This document shows, in pieces, positions 9,109 to 20,050 of a DNA stretch of 64,000 bases (the stretch's first letter is position 1; every line of letters begins with the position of its first letter). Both the position numbers and the translations under genes were made by a program. The stretch comes from Microbacterium sp. 11MF (GTDB lineage Bacteria; Actinomycetota; Actinomycetes; Actinomycetales; Microbacteriaceae). Where the stretch lies: positions 1,254,467 to 1,318,466 of the forward strand of contig NZ_KB911459.1 in NCBI RefSeq assembly GCF_000383475.1, written 5' to 3'. Under the pieces are notes generated by a model. That model was given only the letters and a program-made list of their open reading frames with translations. It had not been told where the DNA came from and searched no databases.

Positions 9109-10217
9109 GCACCCCCACCGAGGACCTGTCCGCCGCCGGCGTCAGCATCTGGCTCGACGACCTCTCGCGATCGCGGATCGACACCGGCAACCTCGCCCAG
9201 CTGATCGAGACGCGCGACGTCGTCGGCGTCACCACCAACCCGTCGATCTTCCAGGCCGCCATCGGCAACAAGGACGACGACTCGTACGACGCTCCGTTGC
9301 AGGCTCTTGCGGCCCAGGGCGCGGATGTCGACACGGCGATCTTCGAGATCACGACCACCGACGTGCGTGACGCGGCCGACATCTTCCGTCCCGTGTTCGA
9401 CCGCACGGACGGCGTCGACGGACGCGTGTCGATCGAGGTCTCCCCCGACCTCGCACACGACACCGACGCGACCGTCGCCCAGGCGAAGGAACTGTGGGCG
9501 AAGGTCGACCGCCCGAACACGCTGATCAAGATCCCCGCGACCCTCGCGGGCCTTCCGGCCATCAGCGCCGTCCTCGCCGAAGGCATCTCGGTGAACGTGA
9601 CCCTCATCTTCAGCCTCGAGCGCTACGCGGCGGTCATCGACGCGTACCTCGAGGGTGTGCGCCGGGCGAAGGAGAACGGTCACGACATCGCGACGATCCA
9701 CTCGGTTGCCTCGTTCTTCGTTTCGCGCGTGGACACCGAGGTCGACAAGCGCCTCGAGGCGATCGACACGAGCGAAGCCGCAGCGCTGAAGGGCAAGGCG
9801 GGCGTCGCCAACGCGCGCCTGGCGTACGAGCTGTTCGAGAAGCGATTCGCTCAGTCGGATGCCGCCGAGCTGATCGCCGCGGGCGCGACGGTGCAGCGTC
9901 CCCTCTGGGCCTCGACCGGCGTCAAGGACCCTGCCCTTCCCGACACCCTCTACGTGACCGAGCTCGTCGCGCCGGGCACCGTGAACACGATGCCCGAGAA
10001 GACGCTCGAGGCCACGTTCGACCACGCGAAGGTCACCGGGGACACCGTCACCGGCGCCTACGAGGACGCTCACCGCGTCTTCGACCAGCTGGCGGAGGCC
10101 GGGGTCGACCTCGTCGACGTCACCCAGGTGCTCGAGGATGAGGGCGTCGATAAGTTCATCGTCTCGTGGCACGATCTGCAGGGCACGGTGCGCCAGGCCC
10201 TCGACGGCGCGAACTGA
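9105..10217 (+). CDS. tal: Transaldolase
   Basis: This 370-residue enzyme transfers the dihydroxyacetone unit between sedoheptulose 7-phosphate and glyceraldehyde 3-phosphate through a lysine Schiff base. The catalytic lysine is in NTLIKIPAT near residue 143. The N-terminal GVTTNPSIF is the family signature. The length fits the longer actinobacterial/cyanobacterial form. Its ATG overlaps the tkt stop codon by 4 nt and zwf begins 3 nt after its stop, which indicates one transcript. No anomalies were seen. Confidence 0.96.
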   Translation: MSTPTEDLSAAGVSIWLDDLSRSRIDTGNLAQLIETRDVVGVTTNPSIFQAAIGNKDDDSYDAPLQALAAQGADVDTAIFEITTTDVRDAADIFRPVFDRTDGVDGRVSIEVSPDLAHDTDATVAQAKELWAKVDRPNTLIKIPATLAGLPAISAVLAEGISVNVTLIFSLERYAAVIDAYLEGVRRAKENGHDIATIHSVASFFVSRVDTEVDKRLEAIDTSEAAALKGKAGVANARLAYELFEKRFAQSDAAELIAAGATVQRPLWASTGVKDPALPDTLYVTELVAPGTVNTMPEKTLEATFDHAKVTGDTVTGAYEDAHRVFDQLAEAGVDLVDVTQVLEDEGVDKFIVSWHDLQGTVRQALDGAN

Positions 10218-10220
10218 CCG

Positions 10221-11768
10221 ATGGTTGCTGAGATCTCGCGGGGGATCAACCCCCTCCGCGATCCCGACGACCGTCGCCTCAACCGCATCGCGGGGCCGAG
10301 CGCGCTCGTGATCTTCGGCGTGACGGGCGATCTGTCGCGCAAGAAGCTCATGCCTGCCGTGTACGACCTCGCCAACCGCGGACTTCTGCCCCCCGGGTTC
10401 GCCCTCGTCGGGTTCGCGCGTCGCGACTGGGAGGACCAGGACTTCGCGAAAGTCGTGTACGAGGCGGTGCGACAGCATGCCCGCACCCCCTTCCGTGAGG
10501 AGACCTGGAACCAGCTCCTCCAGGGGATCCGTTTCGTCCAGGGCGAGTTCGACGACCCGGCATCCTTCGCTCGTCTCCGAGAGACGGTCGAGAAGCTCGA
10601 CACCGAGCGCGGCACCATGGGCAATCACGCCTACTACCTGTCGATCCCGCCCAAGGACTTCCCGGTCGTGGCACGGCAGCTGCGCGACTCCGGACTGGTC
10701 GATGAGTCCGCCGGCGGACACACGTGGCGCCGCGTCGTGATCGAGAAGCCGTTCGGCAGCGACCTGCAGACGGCCCGCGAGCTGAACGAGGCTCTCGAAG
10801 TCGCCTTCCCGGCCGACGCGATCTTCCGCATCGACCACTACCTCGGCAAGGAGACGGTCCAGAACATCCTGGCGCTCCGGTTCGCCAACGAGCTGTACGA
10901 GCCGCTGTGGAACGCGAACTACGTGGACCACGTCCAGATCACCATGGCCGAGGACATCGGCGTGGGCGGTCGAGCCGGGTACTACGACGGCATCGGCGCG
11001 GCACGCGACGTCATCCAGAACCACCTCCTCCAGCTCCTCGCTCTCACCGCGATGGAGGAGCCCATCTCCCTCGACGCAGAGCACCTGCGCGCCGAGAAGG
11101 AGAAGGTCCTCGCGGCGGTCACGCTGCCCGAGGATCTCGCGACCGCCACCGCGCGCGGTCAGTACGCCGGCGGATGGCAGGGCGGCGAGCACGTCACCGG
11201 GTTCCTCGACGAGGACGGCATGGATCCGCAGTCGAAGACGGAGACGTACGCCGCCATCAAGCTCGAGATCGCGACGCGCCGGTGGAACGGCGTCCCGTTC
11301 TACCTGCGCACCGGAAAGCGGCTCGGACGCCGCGTCACGGAGATCGCCGTCGTGTTCAAGCACACGCCCCCGCTTCTGTTCCTGCGCTCGCAGGCACTGC
11401 AGCTCGGCCAGAACGCGCTCGTCATCCGCATCCAGCCCGACGAGGGCGTGACGCTCCGCTTCGGGTCGAAGGTCCCCGGCGCCGGCAACGAGGTGCGCGA
11501 CGTCACGATGGACTTCGGCTACGGCCACGCGTTCACCGAGTCGAGCCCCGAGGCCTACGAACGACTCATCCTCGACGTCCTCCTGGGCGATCCTCCCCTG
11601 TTCCCCCGGCACGAAGAGGTGGAGCTCTCGTGGCGCATCCTCGACCCGGTCGAACGCTTCTGGGCCGAGCAGGACGAGCCGCTCGAGCAGTACTCCCCCG
11701 GTTCCTGGGGTCCCCCGTCCGCCGATGAACTCTTGGCCCGTGACGGCCGCGTCTGGAGGCGTCCATGA
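10221..11768 (+). CDS. zwf: Glucose-6-phosphate 1-dehydrogenase
   Basis: This 515-residue enzyme catalyses the first oxidative pentose phosphate step, making 6-phosphogluconolactone and NADPH. The dinucleotide-binding motif GVTGDLSRKKL is near residues 34-44 and the active-site motif RIDHYLGKE is near 204-212. It lies directly upstream of opcA, with ATGA overlap, as is standard in actinobacteria where OpcA is needed for full dehydrogenase activity. The start follows the tal stop by 3 nt. Confidence 0.97.
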   Translation: MVAEISRGINPLRDPDDRRLNRIAGPSALVIFGVTGDLSRKKLMPAVYDLANRGLLPPGFALVGFARRDWEDQDFAKVVYEAVRQHARTPFREETWNQLLQGIRFVQGEFDDPASFARLRETVEKLDTERGTMGNHAYYLSIPPKDFPVVARQLRDSGLVDESAGGHTWRRVVIEKPFGSDLQTARELNEALEVAFPADAIFRIDHYLGKETVQNILALRFANELYEPLWNANYVDHVQITMAEDIGVGGRAGYYDGIGAARDVIQNHLLQLLALTAMEEPISLDAEHLRAEKEKVLAAVTLPEDLATATARGQYAGGWQGGEHVTGFLDEDGMDPQSKTETYAAIKLEIATRRWNGVPFYLRTGKRLGRRVTEIAVVFKHTPPLLFLRSQALQLGQNALVIRIQPDEGVTLRFGSKVPGAGNEVRDVTMDFGYGHAFTESSPEAYERLILDVLLGDPPLFPRHEEVELSWRILDPVERFWAEQDEPLEQYSPGSWGPPSADELLARDGRVWRRP

Positions 11769-12697
11769 TCGTCGATCTGCCCGACACCACGGTGTCCACG
11801 ATCGCGAAGAAGCTCGTCAGCGTCCGCGAAGAGGGCGGCGCCGTCGCCCTCGGACGCGTCCTGACCCTCGTGATCGTCTCGACCGGAGGGTTCGACGAGG
11901 AAGCCATCGACGCCGCCAACGCGGCATCGCGTGAGCACCCGATGCGCGTCATCGTCCTCGTCGTCGAGCCGGACGCTCCGACCGGCCTCGACGCGCAGAT
12001 CCGCGTCGGCGGCGACGCCGGTGCGAGCGAGGTCGTCGTCCTCCGGGCACGCGGCGAGGCCGCCGACAACCAGGAGAGCCTCGTCAACGGCCTCCTCCTC
12101 CCCGACGCGCCGGTCGTGGCCTGGTGGCCCGACGACCCGCCCGCCGACCCGGCTCAGTCGCCGATCGGCCACATGGCTCAGCGACGCATCACGGATGCCT
12201 CGACCGAGCCGTTCGCACCGGACCGTCTCGCGCAGCTCGGCTCCGCGTACGCCCCCGGCGACACGGATCTCGCATGGACCCGCCTGACGCACTGGCGGGA
12301 ACAGCTCGCCGCTGTCCTGGACCAGCCGCCGTTCGAGCAGGTCTCCGCTGTCACGGTTGTGGGCGCGGGGAGTTCGCCGTCCACGGGGCTCCTCGCCGCA
12401 TGGCTGCGCCTCAAGCTGGACGTCGCCGTCGAGTGGCACTACACCGACGAGGAGGAGTGGACGCACGGCATCCGATCGGTCACGCTCTCCCGCAAGTCGG
12501 GCGACATCGTCCTGGAGCGCACCAGCGCGACGGATGCGACGCTCACCCAGCCCGGTCAGCCCACGCACGACATCGTCCTGCCGCGCCGGTCGCTGCGGGA
12601 GTGCCTCGCGGAGGAGCTGCGCCGCCTCGATCCCGACCTCTTGTATGGTCGAGTCATCACCGAAGGGTGGGAGCTCCTCGACCCTCCCACGAGGTAG
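11765..12697 (+). CDS. opcA: OpcA, glucose-6-phosphate dehydrogenase assembly protein
   Basis: This 310-residue protein matches OpcA. The N-terminal MIVDLPDTTVSTIAKKLV, the central PVVAWWPDDPPADPA, and VEWHYTDEEEW are characteristic segments. In actinobacteria OpcA associates with the Zwf enzyme and raises its activity. The gene overlaps the zwf stop codon by 4 nt and precedes pgl, so its partners are co-expressed. No known enzyme motif is visible in it. Confidence 0.94.
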   Translation: MIVDLPDTTVSTIAKKLVSVREEGGAVALGRVLTLVIVSTGGFDEEAIDAANAASREHPMRVIVLVVEPDAPTGLDAQIRVGGDAGASEVVVLRARGEAADNQESLVNGLLLPDAPVVAWWPDDPPADPAQSPIGHMAQRRITDASTEPFAPDRLAQLGSAYAPGDTDLAWTRLTHWREQLAAVLDQPPFEQVSAVTVVGAGSSPSTGLLAAWLRLKLDVAVEWHYTDEEEWTHGIRSVTLSRKSGDIVLERTSATDATLTQPGQPTHDIVLPRRSLRECLAEELRRLDPDLLYGRVITEGWELLDPPTR

Positions 12698-12704
12698 GAG
12701 TCGC

Positions 12705-13484
12705 ATGTCGGAGTTCCGCGCGGAGAAGCGCGTCGTCGTCAGTCCGGATGCCCGGACCCTGGCCGAAGGTGTCGCGAAGCGCTTCTTCCAACGGATCTCG
12801 TCGCGCGCAAACGAGGGGAGGACCACGCACGTCCTGCTGACCGGCGGTACGGCGGGTACGTCCGTCCTTCAGGCAGCCGGCGAAAGCTCAGCCCGTCACG
12901 ATGTGGACTGGTCGAAGGTTCACTTCTGGTGGGGTGACGAGCGCTTCGTCGCGGCCGACGATCCTGCCCGCAACGAGGTGGCGGCCCGTCACGCGTTCCT
13001 GTCGCACATCAACGTGCCCGAGCAGAACATCCACCCGATCTCGTCAGCGGATGCGGGTCGGAGCCATGACGAGGCCGCGACCGATTACGCCGCTGAGCTC
13101 GCGGAGTACGGTGCGGCCGGGCAGGCTTGGCCCCGATTCACCATCGCCTTCCTGGGGGTGGGACCGGACGGGCACATCGCCTCGCTGTTCCCCGACCGGA
13201 GCGAGATCGGCGACACCGACCACTCGGTCCTCGCCGTGCGGGACTCTCCCGTGCCACCGTCCGACCGGATCACCCTGACGCGACCGGTCATCAACTCGTC
13301 CCGGCGGGTGTGGCTCGTCCTGCCCGGTACGGACAAGGCGTCGGCGCTGGGGCTGGCCCTCGCCGGCGCGAGCTACCACTCGGTCCCGGCGGCCGGCGCG
13401 AAGGGGCGGAAGCAGACCGTGTTCTTCGTGGATGAGGCTGCCGCGAAGAACGTCCCGGAGGAACTGATAGACCCCGAGTTCTGA
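12705..13484 (+). CDS. pgl: 6-phosphogluconolactonase
   Basis: This 259-residue protein is of the DevB/Pgl type (NagB-like fold). It hydrolyses 6-phosphogluconolactone made by Zwf. It has LTGGTAG near residue 45, VHFWWGDERFV near 68-78, and the lactonase motif GVGPDGHIASLFP near 150. The start is the ATG at 12705 with GTAGGAG just upstream; the open frame reaches further left only within opcA. It is the last gene of the operon, and its stop codon lies inside the terminator hairpin. Confidence 0.95.
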   Translation: MSEFRAEKRVVVSPDARTLAEGVAKRFFQRISSRANEGRTTHVLLTGGTAGTSVLQAAGESSARHDVDWSKVHFWWGDERFVAADDPARNEVAARHAFLSHINVPEQNIHPISSADAGRSHDEAATDYAAELAEYGAAGQAWPRFTIAFLGVGPDGHIASLFPDRSEIGDTDHSVLAVRDSPVPPSDRITLTRPVINSSRRVWLVLPGTDKASALGLALAGASYHSVPAAGAKGRKQTVFFVDEAAAKNVPEELIDPEF

Positions 13485-13499
13485 ACGAACCCGGGGTCT
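13469..13499. terminator. Hairpin terminator between pgl and rbpA
   Basis: An 8-bp stem AGACCCCG/CGGGGTCT, one A-C mismatch, then 4 more pairs close a 5-nt loop. It includes the pgl stop codon and lies between converging genes. No long T run follows. Confidence 0.65.
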
Positions 13500-13521
13500 G
13501 TCGTGGTGCGTCGAGCGCCGC

Positions 13522-13878
13522 TCAGTCCTGACCGCGCCGCTCGCGCAGCTGCTGCAGAGCGTCGCCGAGGATCGACTCCGCTTCTTCGTCGGAGCGCCGC
13601 TCCTTCACGTACGCGAGGTGCGTCTTGTACGGCTCGGTCTTGGCCAGCGCCGGCGGATTGGCCTTGTCACGACCTGCCGGAAGACCGGAGTGCGGCGAGT
13701 CGATCGTCTCGGGGATCTCGTCCTCGGCGATCCCGGCTGCGAAATAGCGCACCGTCTCGTTTCCGAGAGCGTCCCAGTACGAGACCGCCACACGGTCAGC
13801 GTGGTGACCGTGGTCCTGCTCCCCCATCGGGCCGGCACCCACGCGGGTGCCCCGAATCGCGTTCCCCCCGGTCGCCAT
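13522..13878 (-). CDS. rbpA: RbpA, RNA polymerase-binding transcription activator
   Basis: This 118-residue actinobacterial protein binds RNA polymerase and group 1/2 sigma factors and stabilises promoter opening. It has the N-terminal GNAIRGTRVGAGP, the core segment RVAVSYWDALGNETVRYFAAG (cited here by its ends), and the C-terminal sigma-interacting helix with RRSDEEAESILGDAL. The start is the ATG at 13878, which shares one base with the secG stop codon (TGATG), so translation is coupled to secG. A gap-pgk-tpiA-secG-rbpA arrangement is consistent with a long minus-strand cluster, although a terminator follows tpiA. Confidence 0.95.
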   Translation of the reverse strand: MATGGNAIRGTRVGAGPMGEQDHGHHADRVAVSYWDALGNETVRYFAAGIAEDEIPETIDSPHSGLPAGRDKANPPALAKTEPYKTHLAYVKERRSDEEAESILGDALQQLRERRGQD

Positions 13879-14126
13879 CAGATGCTCTGGAACTTCGTGA
13901 TCAGGCCGAGGGCCACGATGGAGACGAACCACACGAGCGCCAGAACGACCGTGAAGCGGTTGAGGTTGCGCTCAGCGAGGCCCGAAGAGCCCATCGCCGA
14001 GCTCATACCGCCGCCGAACATGTCGGAGAGGCCGCCGCCGCGGCCCTTGTGCAGGAGGATCAGGAGCGTGAGCAGGAGGCTGGTGAGTCCCAGCAGCACC
14101 TGCAGCACAAGCTGGAGGATGTCCAC
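13878..14126 (-). CDS. secG: SecG, preprotein translocase subunit
   Basis: This 82-residue protein has two membrane helices (about residues 2-24 and 57-76), joined by the conserved loop HKGRGGGLSDMFGGG. SecG assists SecYEA in export across the membrane. Translation begins at GTG (VDILQLVLQV), with GAAAGG about 12 nt upstream. The longer open frame upstream of this has no homology. The gene lies immediately before rbpA and after the tpiA terminator, so it probably has its own promoter in the 60 nt upstream; none was clearly seen. Confidence 0.93.
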   Translation of the reverse strand: MDILQLVLQVLLGLTSLLLTLLILLHKGRGGGLSDMFGGGMSSAMGSSGLAERNLNRFTVVLALVWFVSIVALGLITKFQSI

Positions 14127-14185
14127 AGTCGTTGAAAGCCTTTCGGGTCGCCGAATGACTCGGCGTTCGCACGAGTATACCGGCT

Positions 14186-14219
14186 GAGCGGTGCGACGCC
14201 GTGAGGCGCCGCACCGCTC
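14186..14219 (-). terminator. Terminator after tpiA
   Basis: A 10-bp stem GAGCGGTGCG/CGCACCGCTC, one mismatch, then 4 bp close a GTGA tetraloop. It begins 4 nt past the tpiA stop codon on the minus strand and ends the gap-pgk-tpiA transcript. Confidence 0.78.
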
Positions 14220-14223
14220 GAGG

Positions 14224-15015
14224 TCATACGCCGACGTGCTTCTGGTATCGGATGATCGCGGCGAACTCGTCCGCCAGCAGGCTCGCACCGCCGACGAGGG
14301 CTCCGTCGACGTCGGGCTCACGCATGAAGCTGGCGATGTTGCCCGACTTGACCGATCCGCCGTAAAGGATGCGGGTGCGCTCGGCTGCGGCATCCCCCAG
14401 GGCATCCGCGACCACCGATCGCAGCGCCGCGCAGACTTCCTGAGCCTGCTCGGGCGATGCGACCTGGCCGGTGCCGATCGCCCAGACGGGCTCGTACGCC
14501 ACAACGATGTCCGCGTCCGACGCGACACCCTCAAGGGCGGCGCGCAGCTGCGCGACGGACACGGCCGTGGGGCCGGACTCCTCGCGCTGCTCGAGCGTCT
14601 CACCGACGCAGATCACGGGCACGAGACCGTGCCGGAGCGCCGCCTGCACCTTGCCGGCGACGATCTCGTCGGACTCCGCGTGGTACTCGCGACGCTCCGA
14701 GTGACCGATGATCACGTAGTGCACGTCGAGCTTCTTCAGGAACGCGCCCGAGACCTCGCCCGTGTACGCCCCAGAGTCCTTCGCCGACACGTCCTGCGCG
14801 CCGAGGGCGAACGGGATCTTGTCGGCGTCCATGAGCGTCTGCACGGTGCGGATGTCGGTGAACGGCGGGAAGACCGCCACCTCGACCGAGTCGGTCTCGT
14901 GCGCCGCATCCTTCAGCGTCCAATGCAGCTTCTGGACGAACGCGACCGCCTGCAGGTGGTCGAGGTTCATCTTCCAGTTGCCGGCGATGAGCGGCTTACG
15001 GGTCACGCTTCCCAT
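14224..15015 (-). CDS. tpiA: Triosephosphate isomerase
   Basis: This 263-residue TIM-barrel enzyme interconverts dihydroxyacetone phosphate and glyceraldehyde 3-phosphate. Catalytic residues are visible: Lys in GNWKMN, His in IIGHSERR, and Glu in [11 protein letters not shown]. The ATG at 15015 has GGAG 8 nt upstream and overlaps pgk by 13 nt. A GTG three codons later (15006) would give a 4-nt overlap with the pgk stop and is an equally reasonable start. It is the last gene of gap-pgk-tpiA. Confidence 0.96.
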   Translation of the reverse strand: MGSVTRKPLIAGNWKMNLDHLQAVAFVQKLHWTLKDAAHETDSVEVAVFPPFTDIRTVQTLMDADKIPFALGAQDVSAKDSGAYTGEVSGAFLKKLDVHYVIIGHSERREYHAESDEIVAGKVQAALRHGLVPVICVGETLEQREESGPTAVSVAQLRAALEGVASDADIVVAYEPVWAIGTGQVASPEQAQEVCAALRSVVADALGDAAAERTRILYGGSVKSGNIASFMREPDVDGALVGGASLLADEFAAIIRYQKHVGV

Positions 15016-16220
15016 CCGAGGATCTCCAATCCGGGCAGCTTCTTACCCTCGAGGAACTCGAGGCTGGCTCCACCACCGGTGGAGATGTGGCCGAAATCGT
15101 CGTCGGCGAAGCCGAGCTGCCGGACGGCAGCGGCCGAATCCCCGCCGCCGACGACCGACAGACCGTCGACCTCGGTGAGCGCCTGTGCGACCGTCTTCGT
15201 CCCGGCGGCGAAGGCCTCCATCTCGAACACGCCCATCGGACCGTTCCAGAAGACCGTCTTCGCGCCGCGGATCGCCTCGGCGAACTGCTCCGCCGTCTTC
15301 GGGCCGATGTCCAGTCCCATGCCGTCGGCACCGAAGTCGGTGTCCTCGAGGGCGTCGGCGGATGCCACGACGTGGTCCGCGTCCGCCGCGAAGCCCGACG
15401 CCATCACGGCGTCGACCGGCAGGATCAGCTCGACGCCGCGCTCGCGCGCCGTCTCCATGTAGCCGCGGACGGTGTCGAGCTGGTCGACCTCGAGGAGGCT
15501 CTTGCCGACCTTGTGGCCCTGGGCCGCGAGGAAGGTGAAGAGCATGCCGCCGCCGACGAGGATCTTGTCCACGCGCGGCAGGAGGTGCTCGATGACGCCC
15601 AGCTTGTCGCTGACCTTGGAACCGCCCAGAACGACCGCGTAGGGACGCTCAGGGCGTTCGGTGAGGCGGTCGAGGACGTCGACCTCCTTCTCGATCAGAA
15701 GGCCGGCAGCGGACGGCAGGAGCTCGGCGAGGTCGTAGACCGACGCCTGCTTGCGGTGCACGACACCGAACCCGTCCGAGACGAGCGCGTCGCCGTGGGC
15801 GGCGAGCTGCTCGGCGAAGGCGCGGCGGGCCGAGTCATCCTTAGCCGTCTCCCCCGCGTTGAAGCGGAGGTTCTCGAGGACGGCGACCTGACCGTCCGCG
15901 AGGGCGGCGACGACATCACGAGCCGAGTCGCCGACGGTGTCGGTCGCGAACGCGACCTCCTGGCCGAGCAGCTCGGACAGACGCGACGCGACCGGAGCGA
16001 GGCTGTACGTCGCGTCCGGTGCGCCGTCGGGGCGGCCGAGGTGGGAGACCGCGATGACGCGCGCCCCCTGCTCGACCAACGCGCGGAGCGTGGGGATGGC
16101 CGCACGCACGCGGCCATCGTCCGTGATGACGCCGTCCTTCAGGGGGACGTTGAAGTCGACACGGACGATGACGCGCTTGCCTGCGAGCGAACCCAGCGAA
16201 TCGAGGGTGCGCAGAGCCAT
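15003..16220 (-). CDS. pgk: Phosphoglycerate kinase
   Basis: This 405-residue two-domain glycolytic kinase transfers phosphate from 1,3-bisphosphoglycerate to ADP. The N-terminal [11 protein letters not shown] is the family signature, and the C-terminal nucleotide domain contains [13 protein letters not shown] and [11 protein letters not shown]. The start at 16220 ([11 protein letters not shown]) lies 2 nt after the gap stop codon; the open frame reaching further into gap is out-of-frame coding. It overlaps tpiA at its end. Confidence 0.96.
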   Translation of the reverse strand: MALRTLDSLGSLAGKRVIVRVDFNVPLKDGVITDDGRVRAAIPTLRALVEQGARVIAVSHLGRPDGAPDATYSLAPVASRLSELLGQEVAFATDTVGDSARDVVAALADGQVAVLENLRFNAGETAKDDSARRAFAEQLAAHGDALVSDGFGVVHRKQASVYDLAELLPSAAGLLIEKEVDVLDRLTERPERPYAVVLGGSKVSDKLGVIEHLLPRVDKILVGGGMLFTFLAAQGHKVGKSLLEVDQLDTVRGYMETARERGVELILPVDAVMASGFAADADHVVASADALEDTDFGADGMGLDIGPKTAEQFAEAIRGAKTVFWNGPMGVFEMEAFAAGTKTVAQALTEVDGLSVVGGGDSAAAVRQLGFADDDFGHISTGGGASLEFLEGKKLPGLEILGWEA

Positions 16221-16222
16221 CG

Positions 16223-17997
<1,775 letters not shown>

Positions 17998-18110
17998 GTC
18001 CTCTTCCTTCTGTCGGTGCTGCGCACACGGCGCAGCCGGTCGGATTCATCCTATTGAGGGCCAACTCACCGGGCACCCGGTTGCTTCCCGGGAAGAGGGG
18101 ATGTATCCCG

Positions 18111-19088
18111 TCAGTCTTCGAGGCCGGCCGGAACGGCGGACTCGGTGTCCGGGATGCCGTCCTGCGCGGCCTTTTTGTCGGCCATGGCGAGGAGGCGCCG
18201 GATGCGGCCCGCCACGGCATCCTTCGTCATCGGCGGATCGGCGTGGTGGCCGAGCTCGTCGAGACTCGCGTCCCGATGCGCGAGGCGCAGGTCTCCGGCC
18301 TGCTTCAGGTGGTCCGGCACGGTGTCGCCGAGGATCTCGAGCGCGCGCTCGACGCGGGCGCAGGCGGCGACGGCTGCCTGCGCGGAGCGACGGAGGTTCG
18401 CGTCGTCGAAGTTGACGAGGCGGTTCACGCCGGCACGCACCTCCCTGCGCTGGCGCATCTCCTCCCACGCGGCGGCGGTCTTCTGCGCGCCCATCATGAG
18501 CAGGGTGGCGCGGATCGCCTCGCCGTCGCGGACGACGACACGGGGCACGCCGCGCACCTCGCGGGCCTTCGCGGCGATCCCGAGGCGGTGAGCGGCGCCC
18601 ACGAGCGCCATGGCTGCCTCCCCCGAGGGGCAGGCGACTTCGAGGGCGGCGGACCGCCCGGGGTCCGAGAGGCTGCCCGCTGCGAGGAACGCCCCGCGCC
18701 ACACGGCGGCCAGATCGGGACGGGCGCCGGTGGTGAGCTTGTTGGGGAGACCGCGGACCGGGCGTCGTCGGTTGTCGAGCAGTCCGGTCTGCCGCGCAAG
18801 GGTCTCGCCGCCCTCGATGACGCGGACGGCGACGAGGTTGGCTGAGCGCCCGCCCGACGACTGCACGTGGGCGAGTTCAGGGCGGACGCCGTAGATCTCG
18901 ACGAGGTCGCGGGCCACCCGGCGGGCGAGCACGTCCGTCTCGACCTCGGCCTCGACGGCGACGCGGCCGGCGATCGAGTGGAGGCCGCCGGAGAAGCGCA
19001 GGATCGTGGTGAGTTCTGCGACGCGTGCGGTGGGCCGCGGGTCTCGCACCGAGGTGAGTTCCGTCTTCACGTCAGCAGTCAGCGGCAC
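18111..19088 (-). CDS. whiA: WhiA, DNA-binding regulator
   Basis: This 325-residue protein has the WhiA layout: an N-terminal LAGLIDADG-like part ([12 protein letters not shown] onwards), the central [16 protein letters not shown] motif near residues 128-143, and a C-terminal helix-turn-helix near residues 240-300 ([28 protein letters not shown]). In Streptomyces WhiA activates sporulation genes; in non-sporulating actinobacteria it affects division and wall genes. It follows rapZ by about 56 nt. The gluconeogenesis factor YvcK, which usually lies between rapZ and whiA, is absent here. Confidence 0.95.
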   Translation of the reverse strand: MPLTADVKTELTSVRDPRPTARVAELTTILRFSGGLHSIAGRVAVEAEVETDVLARRVARDLVEIYGVRPELAHVQSSGGRSANLVAVRVIEGGETLARQTGLLDNRRRPVRGLPNKLTTGARPDLAAVWRGAFLAAGSLSDPGRSAALEVACPSGEAAMALVGAAHRLGIAAKAREVRGVPRVVVRDGEAIRATLLMMGAQKTAAAWEEMRQRREVRAGVNRLVNFDDANLRRSAQAAVAACARVERALEILGDTVPDHLKQAGDLRLAHRDASLDELGHHADPPMTKDAVAGRIRRLLAMADKKAAQDGIPDTESAVPAGLED

Positions 19089-19144
19089 GGGGATCCTTCG
19101 GTGGGGGCGATCGGGGACAAAGGATCAGCTTACTCGCGCACTGC

Positions 19145-20017
19145 TCACTCGCGACCCAGGTCACGGTGCGTGACCCTCACCGCGACACCCTGCTCCACGG
19201 CCAATCGTTCGGCGAGCTCGATCGACGTGACGACCGAGCGGTGCTTGCCTCCGGTGCATCCGATGGCGATGACGGAGTGGCGCTTGTTCTCCCGCTGATA
19301 GCCCTGCAGGACCGGGTGGAGGGCGGCGGCATAGGCGTCGATGAACTCCCTCGCACCGTCCTGGCCGAGGACGAAGTCCCGCACGTCGTCGTCCTCGCCC
19401 GTCAGGGCCCGCAGCGAGGGCTCCCAGTACGGGTTGGGCAGGAAGCGCATGTCCGCCACGAGGTCGACGTCGGGCGGGAGCCCGTACTTGAAGCCGAAGC
19501 TCATGACCGTGACCGTGTGACGGGCATCCCCGTCGGCGCTGAAGAGATCGACGATCCGATTCGCCAGCTGGTGGATGTTCAGCCCGCTCGTGTCGACGAT
19601 GACATCCGCCGCTTCGCGGATGGCGGCGACGCGTTCGCGCTCCCGCCGGATGCCGTCGAGGATCGTCCCCTCGCCCTGGAGCGGGTGCGGCCGTCGCACC
19701 GCCTCGAACCGGCGGACGAGGACGTCGTCGGAGGCATCCAGGAACAGAACGCGCAGCTGGCGTCCGTCGCGGAGCGATCGGGTCACCGACGGCAGCTCGC
19801 CGAACAGCTGGCGACCGCGAACGTCCACGACCGCTGCGACCTTGGGCAGGGCATCCGCCGCGAGAGCGGTGAGATCGAGCAGGTGGGACAGCATCTGCGG
19901 CGGGAGGTTGTCCACGACGTACCAGTCGAGGTCCTCGAGGGCGTTCGCCGCTGTGGTGCGTCCTGCTCCGGACATGCCGGTGACGATCAGGACCTCGCCC
20001 GCCGTCTGGCCGTTCAT
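19145..20017 (-). CDS. rapZ: RapZ-family nucleotide-binding protein
   Basis: This 290-residue protein has a P-loop GMSGAGRTT near residues 14-22, the YVVDNLPPQ segment near 34-42, and the C-terminal [10 protein letters not shown] motif near 262-271. These define the RapZ (YvcJ) family. In E. coli RapZ controls glucosamine-6-phosphate synthase through small RNAs; that RNA circuit is not known in actinobacteria, so the role here is uncertain. The start at 20017 ([12 protein letters not shown]) is preferred to a GTG six codons upstream at 20035. It lies 33 nt after uvrC. Confidence 0.92.
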   Translation of the reverse strand: MNGQTAGEVLIVTGMSGAGRTTAANALEDLDWYVVDNLPPQMLSHLLDLTALAADALPKVAAVVDVRGRQLFGELPSVTRSLRDGRQLRVLFLDASDDVLVRRFEAVRRPHPLQGEGTILDGIRRERERVAAIREAADVIVDTSGLNIHQLANRIVDLFSADGDARHTVTVMSFGFKYGLPPDVDLVADMRFLPNPYWEPSLRALTGEDDDVRDFVLGQDGAREFIDAYAAALHPVLQGYQRENKRHSVIAIGCTGGKHRSVVTSIELAERLAVEQGVAVRVTHRDLGRE

Positions 20018-20050
20018 GCCCGTCCCGCCTTCCACGCGTGTGATCCCAGC

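Noticed and set aside
9024..11612. Minus-strand open frame of about 860 codons opposite tal and zwf
   Set aside because: Antisense artefact of GC-rich coding sequence; no homology or ribosome site.
18011..18032. TGTCGGTG box upstream of sodA as another PafBC promoter
   Set aside because: It lies on the plus strand, opposite to sodA, and the hexamer 8 nt downstream is ACGGCG, not TANNNT.
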